Positions 17,824-25,557 of a DNA stretch of 64,000 nucleotides are shown here, in pieces. Positions within the stretch are counted from its first letter, which is position 1, and the number at the start of each line of letters is the position of its first letter. The stretch comes from Mycolicibacterium sp. TY81. Its GTDB lineage: Bacteria > Actinomycetota > Actinomycetes > Mycobacteriales > Mycobacteriaceae. Both the position numbers and the translations under genes were made by a program. The notes under the pieces were generated by a model. That model saw only the letters and a list, made by a program, of their open reading frames with translations. It ran no database searches and was not told the origin of the DNA. The stretch lies in the NCBI RefSeq assembly GCF_018326285.1, contig NZ_AP023362.1, positions 4,464,001-4,528,000 on the forward strand. The letters are read 5' to 3'.

Positions 17824-19334
17824 GCGCTGAACCTGCAATCGAGCTCTCCGGACCCACACTGGTTGAGACCGCGTCGGACTACATGCAGCTGTCCGCTGAG
17901 CAGCGGTATGAGCTGATCAGTCAGAAGTTCCCGACCTGGCTACTGACGGAGCCGATCGTATTCCCGCGCAACCATTCCACCTACGGGTGGGCGTGCCCGG
18001 TCAACGGATGTGACGGCGCGATCGGAACAACCAACACCAACTTGCTGTGCATCGCGCACGCACGCGAATTCACCCTGCTTCGTGGGTCAAAGACGCTGGC
18101 GGAGTTCGCCACCACCGCTGCGCCCACCGGTAGCCGGAGTTGGGCCTGGGCCTTGGAACGCCGAAAAGGGTGCTCGATCTGCGGTGACAACCGCGAAGCG
18201 GCGGGCAATGGATTGTGTTCTCAGCACAATAAGCGCCTGCGACGTGCTCGCCAGCAGGGCATTGACGAAACAGACTGGCGTGCAACACAAGAACCGTTGC
18301 CACCGTTCGATGACGAGTGCGCGGTGCAGCTCTGCGTCCGAGACGCCGACTGCGGTCAATTCAGCGGCGCGCACAAGCGCCCGATTTGCCGCACCCACCT
18401 GCAAAGCTGGAAGCACTGGCTCACGCAAAGGGGCGCTGAACGTTCCGTGCAGGCGTTCGAGGAATGGTTGTCCTGGCCGGTGACTGTTGCCTCGACCAGG
18501 ACGCTCGACAGCCGCGGCGAACTGCACTTGGCGGCCTTGCCCCCAAGTTTGCAGCGCGAAATCCGCTACGGGCTCGACCGCCACGCCAAAACGGCGAGGC
18601 GCACGCAGTGGCGGCCGATGGATATCCAGGCGGTGGTGGATCGGCTTGCCGCGGCCGGTGCTGTGTCCCTGCTGGACCCGATCGTGGAGGAGATCGCAGA
18701 GGATCAGGAAAACAGGCCCCAGCAGCGCATCTGTCGGGATCTGCCCGTCGCGGCGCGGAGCCTTCTGTTGACCAAGCAGACCGCGAAGGACGCGGGCTGG
18801 TTTGATCATGTCTTCTCCGGCGGGAAGCAGTTCTCTGGTAGTCAAATTGGTGAACGTCGTCGTTCAGTATGGGACTTGAACCGCATCTCCCAGCGGTGGC
18901 TGCGCGATGCCCTGTGGGATTACCTCTACGACCAGTCCCTCGAACCCGATGGGAAGCGGATTTCGGCGGGGACGGTGTTTTATCGGCGCGCTGGTGTCGG
19001 GCTGCTGTCGTATGTTCTGGAACAGATACGGCCTGACCACGGCAGCGATCCGTCGCTGCTGCACGCTGCCGACGCTCACGCGATCAAAGAACTGATCAAC
19101 CTGTGGTTCACCGAGAAAATCCCTGTTCCAGCTCTTATTGACGTAGCCAGAAAAGTCGACGGGGTGATGACCGAGCGGTCACGCCACATCTTGATGCGTA
19201 ACGCCCATATTGTGCTGGCGCACAATAAGGAACGCGGCCGGACATCGACAACACCTGAGGATTTCCTTCTGCGGTTCCCCGACTTCCCGGTTCCCGCCAG
19301 AAGCCCGCTGCCCCCGACCGTTGAGCTTCGGTGA
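17820..19334 (+). CDS. tnpB: TnpB N-terminal half (cysteine-rich, no catalytic residues)
   Basis: 504 aa from ATG 17820 to TGA 19332-19334. It contains several Cys/His clusters (CPVNGCDG ... CIAH, CSICGDN ... CSQH, CVRDADC ... CRTH) that look like three zinc-binding knuckles in residues about 55-190. A helical region ends in FLLRFPDFPVPARSPLPP. The catalytic recombinase domain expected to follow is present, but in the +1 frame starting near 19321. So either a +1 frameshift joins them, or they are two subunits, or an indel has broken one long gene. Confidence 0.78.
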   Translation: MSAEPAIELSGPTLVETASDYMQLSAEQRYELISQKFPTWLLTEPIVFPRNHSTYGWACPVNGCDGAIGTTNTNLLCIAHAREFTLLRGSKTLAEFATTAAPTGSRSWAWALERRKGCSICGDNREAAGNGLCSQHNKRLRRARQQGIDETDWRATQEPLPPFDDECAVQLCVRDADCGQFSGAHKRPICRTHLQSWKHWLTQRGAERSVQAFEEWLSWPVTVASTRTLDSRGELHLAALPPSLQREIRYGLDRHAKTARRTQWRPMDIQAVVDRLAAAGAVSLLDPIVEEIAEDQENRPQQRICRDLPVAARSLLLTKQTAKDAGWFDHVFSGGKQFSGSQIGERRRSVWDLNRISQRWLRDALWDYLYDQSLEPDGKRISAGTVFYRRAGVGLLSYVLEQIRPDHGSDPSLLHAADAHAIKELINLWFTEKIPVPALIDVARKVDGVMTERSRHILMRNAHIVLAHNKERGRTSTTPEDFLLRFPDFPVPARSPLPPTVELR

Positions 19335-21081
19335 TTATCAACTGCTCGTAGATCCCGACAGCCTGCGTGCACTCGACGAATTGGACTCCGCAGAGGTGGG
19401 CCTGTCTGACGTGTGGCTGGTGCAGGCGTTTCAGGGCGGCCGGATCAGCGAGGTCCTGAACCTGCGCCTGGGGTGCATCGGGCTGGTCGGGGTGGCGCAG
19501 CCGTACCTGTGGCGCGACATCAGCAAAGTCAACGTGGTCGATTACGGAATACCCTGCCACGTACCGGTTTACGAGCGGCTGCTGCGCCGCCAGGCGATCA
19601 CCAAAGCCAAACTCCGTAACCGTTACCGCAAACGCCTCGCCGCGCTCGACGGCCGCGGGCGCGAGCGGCTGGAGGCCGAATGGGAACGGACCATGCCGCT
19701 GTTCCCCGGCGCGCACCTAAACCCCGATCTGACCCTGGAAGTCTCCTACACCTCGTTCAGCAAGACATGGAAGAAATGGTTCGCCGGCCTGGGCCTGTCC
19801 GGGATCACCACCCACCAGACCCGCGCAACGCTGGCAACATCGCTGCTCAACAACGGTGCACCGGCAGAACTGGTCCGCCAACTGCTCGGCCATTTCTCCG
19901 ACGAAGCACTCGCACACTACGCCCGCTACAACGACGCAAGCATGGCCAAGCACCTCAAGCAGATCTGGGCCGCCGGACCAGGAACCAACAAACCCGGCAC
20001 CATCCTGCTGCGCCCCGGCGACCTCGACGCTGACCCGGCGACGCTTCGCGACAGGATCGACCTCGCGGTCATCCCGGTCGAGCACGGAATCTGCCGGTAC
20101 GGGCCCGTCGTCGGCGGCGAGAGCTGCCCCTTCGCGAAGAACTGCACCAACGGCCCGCAAGGCCCGTGCGAGCACTTCGCCCTCACCGGCGCTGATCTGG
20201 CGTACTGGGAACGCAAGCGCGACGCCGCTTTCCATTTCGCCGAGGGCGCCCCTAACGAGGACGCCCGCGACTACATCCTGTCTGCCTGGGACCCGTGGCA
20301 GCCGGTTCTCGCCGGATTACGCGAAGCCCTTGATGAGCTCGGCCTGCTCGAAGAAGCCGAAAAGCTCGACCTGCGCAGCCCCACCCATGACTACTTCCAT
20401 CCGGTGTTCACCACCGGCTGGACGCTCGACCAACTCACCCCCACCGGTTCAAGGATCGGAGACGACGACCGCATGACTACGCACAGTCCAAAACCACGAG
20501 TTGCCGCAAAGCGCCGACGCCCAGTGGAAGCGATCGAGAAACGAGCACACCGCAGCATCGAGTGCGAACAACGGGTCCGAAAAGCGTTGAACAGACTCAC
20601 GAAAACCGGGATTCCATTCACCGTCAAAGACGTGTGCGACCTCGCCGGGGTCGGCAAGACATTCATCTACGACCCGCGCCATCCCGAACTTACCCAGGCC
20701 ATCCTCGACGCGCGCAACGCCTCGCAGATCGCCGTTACGACCCGGGCAGAAGACCGCGTTGACGGTCGAACCTCGTCCTGGCGCGAAAGAGCCATCAACG
20801 CCGAATCCCACGCCAAGAAGCTCAAATCCGACCTAGCCGACCGGGATTCACGCATCGCCGACCTTGTCGGTCAGCTCTACGACCCCGACGGCGTGCATCT
20901 AGTAGACGAGAACGCCCGGCTGAGAGGCCTGCTGGCCGTTGCGAATCAGAACCTCAAAGACGTGCACACCGAAGTCCAGAAGCTCACGCGATCGCTCGAC
21001 GCGGCACGAGCCAACGTCAAACGGGAGCGCCAACGCAACGTGACTCAGCTGTTCACCGCCGACCACCCCGTCCAGCAGTAG
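19321..21081 (+). CDS. tnpB: TnpB catalytic half fused in frame to a TnpC-like DUF6262 region
   Basis: 586 codons if started at TTG 19321, which overlaps the previous stop by 14 nt with no clear ribosome site. Residues about 1-380 form a tyrosine-recombinase domain: Arg 41 (GGRISEV), His-x-x-Arg 165-168 (HQTR), His 191 (LLGHF), Tyr 200 (AHYARY). A cysteine cluster then appears (CRYG...CPFAKNC...CEH). From about residue 385 a TnpC-type region begins with no stop codon between. The frame could be reached by +1 slippage after PPTV or by coupled restart; both are inference. Confidence 0.75.
   Translation: MSFGDYQLLVDPDSLRALDELDSAEVGLSDVWLVQAFQGGRISEVLNLRLGCIGLVGVAQPYLWRDISKVNVVDYGIPCHVPVYERLLRRQAITKAKLRNRYRKRLAALDGRGRERLEAEWERTMPLFPGAHLNPDLTLEVSYTSFSKTWKKWFAGLGLSGITTHQTRATLATSLLNNGAPAELVRQLLGHFSDEALAHYARYNDASMAKHLKQIWAAGPGTNKPGTILLRPGDLDADPATLRDRIDLAVIPVEHGICRYGPVVGGESCPFAKNCTNGPQGPCEHFALTGADLAYWERKRDAAFHFAEGAPNEDARDYILSAWDPWQPVLAGLREALDELGLLEEAEKLDLRSPTHDYFHPVFTTGWTLDQLTPTGSRIGDDDRMTTHSPKPRVAAKRRRPVEAIEKRAHRSIECEQRVRKALNRLTKTGIPFTVKDVCDLAGVGKTFIYDPRHPELTQAILDARNASQIAVTTRAEDRVDGRTSSWRERAINAESHAKKLKSDLADRDSRIADLVGQLYDPDGVHLVDENARLRGLLAVANQNLKDVHTEVQKLTRSLDAARANVKRERQRNVTQLFTADHPVQQ
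20473..21081 (+). CDS. tnpC: TnpC-like DUF6262 protein, possible internal start
   Basis: ATG 20473 opens a 202-aa product in the same frame as the recombinase half. It has the layout of Tn554-type TnpC: a basic N-terminus, a small helix-turn-helix-like unit ([20 protein letters not shown]) and a long coiled coil (residues about 100-190) rich in Lys, Arg, Glu and Asp. GGAG lies about 12 nt upstream. In Tn554 TnpC affects the frequency and orientation of insertion. Whether a separate product is made, or only the fusion, cannot be told from sequence. Confidence 0.55.
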   Translation: MTTHSPKPRVAAKRRRPVEAIEKRAHRSIECEQRVRKALNRLTKTGIPFTVKDVCDLAGVGKTFIYDPRHPELTQAILDARNASQIAVTTRAEDRVDGRTSSWRERAINAESHAKKLKSDLADRDSRIADLVGQLYDPDGVHLVDENARLRGLLAVANQNLKDVHTEVQKLTRSLDAARANVKRERQRNVTQLFTADHPVQQ

Positions 21082-21091
21082 GCGTCTCGTA

Positions 21092-23050
21092 ATGATGGAT
21101 ACGGGTGTGTGCGATTCAGGTGTGCGATCTAAGTGGGCGATGGGGACCGGGTTTTCGACGGCTGCTCGCATGGTCTGGTCGGCGGCGATCGCGGTGACGG
21201 TGTCAGTGTTCTCGCTCTTTTCGATCGGGCAAGTCCGTTGGCCGGCAACGCCTCACGGCGTCGGACTCGAGGTATGGACCTCGGTGGGGCAGGTGGTCTG
21301 TCTGGTCGCGCTCGTTGGTGCCGGTTGCCTGTGGCGCCGCGGCCGGCAGCTACTCGCGAGGCTGATCGCGGTGGTATCTCTGGCCGCATTCGTGGTCGTC
21401 ACACTCGGCATACCCCTTGGCGGAACCAAGCTGTACTTGTTTGGAATCTCGGTCGATCAGCAGTTTCGCACCGAGTACCTGACCCGGCTTACCGACAGTC
21501 CCGCTTTGGCCGACATGACCTATACCGGGCTGCCCGCGTTCTACTCGCCGGGTTGGTTTTGGATCGGCGGCCGTGCGGCACACCTTGCCGGCATGCCGGG
21601 CTGGGAGGTGCTCAAGCCCTGGGCGATCACATCGATTGCCATCGCCGCCGTGCTGGCATTCGTGCTGTGGTCGGCACTGGTCAAGTTCGAACATGCGCTG
21701 ATAGTCACGGCCGCGACCACCGCCACCATGCTCGCCTCCGCTTCAGCGGAGCCTTACAGCGCAATAATCACCACGCTGCTGCCACCGGTGCTGGTGCTCG
21801 CCTGGTCAGGTTTACGCGCAGAAAGTGGCGGGCACCGCGCCGGTGGCTGGGCCGCAGTGATCGGCGTCGGCATGTTCCTTGGCGTGACCGCGACGTTCTA
21901 CACGCTGCTTTTCGGCCTCGGCGCTCTGACCGTGACGGTGATGGCCGCCCTGCTGGCGGTCACTCGACGCAGCACGCAGCCCCTGGTGCGTCTGACTGCC
22001 ATGGGGACTATCGCCATCGCCATCGGCCTGACGACATGGTCGCCGTTTCTTCTGCGGGTGGTGCGAGCACCAGTATCCAACACTGGAAGTCCCTGGCACT
22101 ACCTGCCCGCGGCCGGTGCGGTGCTGACCTTTCCGATGTTGCAATTCACGCTGCTGGGGGCGCTCTGCATGCTGGGCACGCTCTGGCTGGTAGTACGGGC
22201 CCGTTCGTCAGTTCCAGCCGATGCTCTAGCCATCGGAGTAGTGACCGTCTACTTGTGGTCACCGCTGTCGATGCTGGCCACGCTAGAGGGCACCACTCTG
22301 TTGTCGTTTCGGCTGCAGCCCACGCTGACCACATTGTTGGCCGCCGCCGGAGCGTTCGGGTTTATCGAGGCGACGCAGGCCCTCGCGCATGCGCGGCCTG
22401 CGTGGAGCCGCAACATCGTTGTCATGGCAGCCGTCGTCGGAGCCGTCGGGGCGATCGCATTCGTTTGCGACATCCCCAACACGTTGAGACCCGACCTGGT
22501 GGTTGCGTACGCCGACACCGACGGTGACGGCCACCGCGCCGACGGCCAGTCGGCCGGGGTCGAGCGGTACTACGCCGAGATCGATAAGCAGATCACCAGC
22601 ACGACGGGCCGCCCCCGCAACCAAACCGTCGTTATGACCGCCGACTACGGCTTCCTCGCCATCTACCCGTACTGGGGGTTCCAAGGGCTGACCCCGCACT
22701 ACGCTAACCCGTTGGCGCAGTTCGATACTCGCGCAACAGAGATTGAAAGCTGGCCTGAGCTCACGACATCGGCGCAACTGGCCGCCCGCCTCGACGGGTT
22801 GCCATGGCCAGCGCCGACGGTGTTCCTCATGCACCGCGGCGCCGACAAGACCTACACGCTGCGCCTGGCCAAAGACGTCTACCCCAACCAACCCAACGTC
22901 AAGCGCTACACCATCGAACTGGACTCAGCTCTGTTCGACGGCCCGCAGTTCACCGTCATCGACATCGGCCCGTTCACTCTGGCCGTCAGAACGCTTCTGC
23001 CGCGACAAAACCTGGTGACTCCTCCCTCGCGATACGGGGGTGACAAATGA
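21092..23050 (+). CDS. aftA: Galactan 5-O-arabinofuranosyltransferase homologue (AftA), element cargo
   Basis: A 652-aa GT-C glycosyltransferase, close to M. tuberculosis AftA (643 aa) in length and recognisable throughout: [20 protein letters not shown] near residue 115, [39 protein letters not shown], then the exported domain with [35 protein letters not shown] and [16 protein letters not shown]. About eleven membrane helices come first. AftA adds the first arabinose from decaprenyl-phosphoarabinose to galactan. It begins 11 nt after tnpC, so it is probably cotranscribed. ATG 21092 is uncertain; ATG 21140 is possible. The usual aftA lies beside embCAB, outside this window. Confidence 0.9.
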   Translation: MMDTGVCDSGVRSKWAMGTGFSTAARMVWSAAIAVTVSVFSLFSIGQVRWPATPHGVGLEVWTSVGQVVCLVALVGAGCLWRRGRQLLARLIAVVSLAAFVVVTLGIPLGGTKLYLFGISVDQQFRTEYLTRLTDSPALADMTYTGLPAFYSPGWFWIGGRAAHLAGMPGWEVLKPWAITSIAIAAVLAFVLWSALVKFEHALIVTAATTATMLASASAEPYSAIITTLLPPVLVLAWSGLRAESGGHRAGGWAAVIGVGMFLGVTATFYTLLFGLGALTVTVMAALLAVTRRSTQPLVRLTAMGTIAIAIGLTTWSPFLLRVVRAPVSNTGSPWHYLPAAGAVLTFPMLQFTLLGALCMLGTLWLVVRARSSVPADALAIGVVTVYLWSPLSMLATLEGTTLLSFRLQPTLTTLLAAAGAFGFIEATQALAHARPAWSRNIVVMAAVVGAVGAIAFVCDIPNTLRPDLVVAYADTDGDGHRADGQSAGVERYYAEIDKQITSTTGRPRNQTVVMTADYGFLAIYPYWGFQGLTPHYANPLAQFDTRATEIESWPELTTSAQLAARLDGLPWPAPTVFLMHRGADKTYTLRLAKDVYPNQPNVKRYTIELDSALFDGPQFTVIDIGPFTLAVRTLLPRQNLVTPPSRYGGDK

Positions 23051-23123
23051 ACCGGTTTCAGCAGTGTCGCGAACGCGTTCTCAATATTAGGACCAGGTCA
23101 AACAATGACCAGAATTAATTTTC

Positions 23124-23132
23124 GGCAACTAA
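23124..23132 (-). repeat. Right terminal inverted repeat of the element
   Basis: Read inwards on the minus strand it is TTAGTTGCC, matching TTAGCTGCC at the left end. Here 7 nt (TGGGTGG, 23133-23139) separate it from tadA, against a single base on the left. The asymmetry fits a recombinase that leaves a donor-derived spacer at one junction. Confidence 0.6.
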
Positions 23133-23139
23133 TGGGTGG

Positions 23140-23994
23140 GTTGAGCGCCGCGAGCAGATCCACGACCTCCGCACCGCGGACCTCGCCGACCACGATGCGA
23201 TCGGGGCGCATCCGCAGTGCCTGCCGGACCAGGTCACGCACCGTCACCTCGCCGACGCCCTCGACATTGGCGCCGCGCGCGACCAGCCGGACCAGGTGCG
23301 GATGTTGCGGTGCCAGCTCGGCGGCGTCTTCCACACAGACGATCCGCTCCGCGGGGTCGACAGCTCCGAGCAGCGCGGACAACATGGTGGTCTTGCCGGC
23401 GCCGGTTCCACCGGAAACCAAAACGGCCAGCCGCGCCGCGACGATATCGGCGATGAGCGGGACCGCGGGCGGCGCGATGGCCCCGGAGCCGACGAGGCCG
23501 GCCAGGTCCTGCGTCGCGGGCCGCAGGACCCGCAGCGAGAGGCAGGTGCCCGCGGCGGCGATCGGGGGCAGCACGGCATGCAACCGCACGGTCAAGCCAC
23601 CGCCGATACCGCCGAGTTGGCCGTCGACCCAGGGCTGCGAATCGTCGAGCCGCCGCCCGGCCGCCAGCGCGAGCCGCTGCGCCAGGCGCTGTACGGCATT
23701 CTCGTCCGGGAATCGGATGGTGCTGCGGCGCAACCCGTTTCCGTCGTCGACCCACACCTCGTCGGGTGCGCTGACCAGCACGTCGGTGGTACCCGGTGCC
23801 CGCAGCAGCGGTTCCAGGATTCCGGCACCGGTCAGTTCGGTCTGCAGCAGCCGCATGCCGGCCAGCACGTCGCTGTCGGCGACGACACCACCGGACTCGG
23901 CGCGGATCGCCGCCGCCACCGCGTTCGGATGCAGGGCACCACTGGTCTGCGCGGCCAGTCGTTCGCGGACGCGGTCCACCAACGACGACGTCAC
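23140..23994 (-). pseudogene. tadA: tadA, 5' fragment with Walker A and B
   Basis: 285 codons from GTG 23994, which overlaps the ssd stop as GTGA. The secretion-ATPase features are a variable N-domain, the nucleotide-binding core with SGGTGAGKTT (Walker A), CVEDAAEL (Asp box), VRLVARGANVEG and RMRPDRIVVGEVRG (Walker B). The gene runs to DLLAALN, then enters the element, where translation adds about 13 foreign residues and stops at 23098. The missing C-terminal part lies at 16203-16514. A truncated ATPase lacking the His box is expected to be inactive. Confidence 0.93.
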
Positions 23995-25064
23995 GCTGCC
24001 TCCCCCGGCTGTTGGCGCAGCACCGTCAGGACACGACGGGCGGCGACGGCCAGCGGTGACCGGCTCCGCAGACTCCGGCCGAGACCGCCTCGCTCCAGCG
24101 CACCGTCGAGGCTGCTCTCCGCACGCATGGCCGCCAGCAGCGGCAGTCCGAGGATCGCGGACATCTCGGCGGCGCGCAGCCCACCGGGCGCGGGACCCCG
24201 GACCACGAGGCCGACATTCGGGTTGACCGCCGTCACCCAGTCGGCCACGACCCGGGTCGCCGCGCAGGCGCGCACCTCCGCCGGCGTCACCACGACCACG
24301 AGATCGGCTGCGGCCAGCACCGTCTCGGCCGCCGCCGACGACTGCCGCGGCACGTCGCAGATGACGGTCGCGCCGGCGCGGCTCCCGGCGTCCATCACCG
24401 CGGCGAGCGCCGTCGGCCTCAACTCGGCACCGGTGCGGCCGGCCGCCAGCACCACCACCCCGCGCCGGCGCGGTAGCGCATCGCGCAGGGCCGGATAACT
24501 GAGCCGTCCCCCTGCTGCCGTCAGGTCCGGCCAGCGCAGGCCGGCGTCGCCCTCGGCACCCAGGGCGAGATCGAGGCCGCCACCCCAGGCGTCGACGTCG
24601 ACAAGTAGGCACTCGCGGTCCGGTTCGGCCGCGACCTGCGCCAACGCGACCGCGAAGACCGACGCACCGCCGCCGCCACGTCCGCCGATCACCGCGACCA
24701 CGGCGCCACGGCGCCCGTCGGATTCACCGGCCGCGGCATCCGACAGGACGCCGACGAGCCCCGATTCCTGGCCGGGCAGGGTGATGACCTCCTGCGCACC
24801 GATCACCATCGCGGCCTCGAACTCGCAGGTGCCCGGCGCGTCGGTGGCGATCAACACCACGGCGGGCCGCCGCGGCATCCCGAGCTCGCGACAGCGCCGC
24901 GCCGCCGCGACGTCCAGCAGGACCGCCGCCGCACCGACCCACGCCTTGCGGCCCGAGGGCTCTGCCGCGTACACCACCCGGATGCCCGCCGCCGCGGCGA
25001 TGCGCTCGATTTCCTCGCGCAGTCCGGGGTCGGCGATCAGGGCCAGTGCCCCGTTCGTAGTCAT
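23991..25064 (-). CDS. ssd: Septum-site-determining / CpaE-like P-loop protein (Ssd, Rv3660c-like)
   Basis: 357 aa from ATG 25064 (MTTNGALALIADPG), after GGTGGA. An N-terminal receiver-like domain (residues about 1-115) precedes a MinD/ParA-like domain starting VVAVIGGRGGGGASVFAVAL, a deviant Walker A without the usual GKTT, followed by LLVDVDAWGGGLDLALG. This matches Ssd of M. tuberculosis and CpaE/TadZ of pilus operons. Being first in the tad operon suggests it places the pilus machine; M. tuberculosis Ssd has been linked to septum regulation. The gene is intact and upstream of the insertion. Confidence 0.88.
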   Translation of the reverse strand: MTTNGALALIADPGLREEIERIAAAAGIRVVYAAEPSGRKAWVGAAAVLLDVAAARRCRELGMPRRPAVVLIATDAPGTCEFEAAMVIGAQEVITLPGQESGLVGVLSDAAAGESDGRRGAVVAVIGGRGGGGASVFAVALAQVAAEPDRECLLVDVDAWGGGLDLALGAEGDAGLRWPDLTAAGGRLSYPALRDALPRRRGVVVLAAGRTGAELRPTALAAVMDAGSRAGATVICDVPRQSSAAAETVLAAADLVVVVTPAEVRACAATRVVADWVTAVNPNVGLVVRGPAPGGLRAAEMSAILGLPLLAAMRAESSLDGALERGGLGRSLRSRSPLAVAARRVLTVLRQQPGEAA

Positions 25065-25115
25065 GGATCCACCGTGATCCGCGGCGGGCCGCGGCACCAG
25101 AGCCCGCACGCAGAA

Positions 25116-25142
25116 TGTGGATGAATCGCAAACTGTGGACAA
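25116..25142 (-). promoter_or_regulatory. Pair of DnaA-box-like sites upstream of ssd
   Basis: On the minus strand 25142-25134 reads TTGTCCACA, the mycobacterial DnaA-box consensus. 25124-25116 reads TCATCCACA (two changes). They are 18 nt apart centre to centre in the ssd upstream region. Whether DnaA binds here is untested. Confidence 0.4.
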
Positions 25143-25310
25143 CTTTATTGACGGAGTCGTGAGAATGTCGTTCCGCAACTTTTCCGTGGATGGACCACGA
25201 CACTCGATGGACCTGGGTCGCAGCACCTGCGCCACGCGGGGAAAACAGCAATCGGGCGCCGGTTGAAAGACGCCGGAGAGGCCATGCCTCGAGGAATTCG
25301 ACTGACCTCG

Positions 25311-25406
25311 AAAAAGGGACGACCCCCGCCAGGGGGGAGGAGGCGGAGGTCGTCGTGGATCAGCCCCGGGGGGTCGGGCTGATGCACACCCGGCGCTGGC
25401 CGGGTA
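25311..25406 (-). ncRNA. 6C small RNA
   Basis: The minus strand has -10 box TATAGT at 25418-25413. It is followed by a small GC stem (ACCCGG..CCGGGT), a stem-loop ATCAGCCC/GGGCTGAT whose loop contains CCCCCC, and a second stem ACGACCTCCGCC/GGCGGGGGTCGT whose loop also holds CCCCCC. It ends in CCCTTTTT, an intrinsic terminator. Two C-rich loops in stems followed by a terminator define the actinobacterial 6C RNA. In M. tuberculosis it (B11) lies at this same place between Rv3660c and Rv3661. It pairs with G-rich ribosome sites of target mRNAs. The 5' end is estimated from the -10 box. Confidence 0.88.
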
Positions 25407-25557
25407 ATGCCCACTATACACACGTCAACAGGGCTGTGCGCAACTGTTGATTGTCTGTGAAAGGCGCGTGTCAGCACGTCAATCGCCGCGATGGCCACCC
25501 CGCGGGCGACCGACACGGCGACACCGCCGCCCACCCGGCACCGGCATTCCGGAGCAT

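Larger units (their letters stand above)
16515..23139 (+). mobile_element. Tn554-like tyrosine-recombinase transposon carrying an aftA homologue, inserted in tadA
   Basis: A 6,625-bp segment bounded by the two halves of tadA. Cutting it out rejoins codons L-N|T-G-H without any lost or extra base. It encodes, on one strand, TnpA (tyrosine recombinase), TnpB (second recombinase, in two frames), a TnpC-like DUF6262 part, and an AftA-type membrane arabinofuranosyltransferase. The order tnpA-tnpB-tnpC with ATGA overlaps is the Tn554 arrangement. Both ends show TTAGYTGCC facing inwards. No target duplication is visible, as expected for this recombinase class. Codon use looks less GC-extreme than in the flanks. 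Confidence 0.9.

Noticed and set aside
21092..23050. Cargo as an unrelated membrane protein or O-antigen-type transferase
   Set aside because: Length, membrane layout and several long stretches match AftA specifically rather than EmbA-C, AftB or generic GT-C proteins.
16515..23139. Element as a prophage or integrative plasmid
   Set aside because: No structural, replication or relaxase gene; two recombinases plus TnpC in one operon fit a Tn554-like transposon instead.
25311..25360. C-rich inverted repeats as a CRISPR-like or IS remnant
   Set aside because: Only two non-identical stems, with promoter and terminator in the right places for the 6C RNA; no spacers or cas genes in the window.
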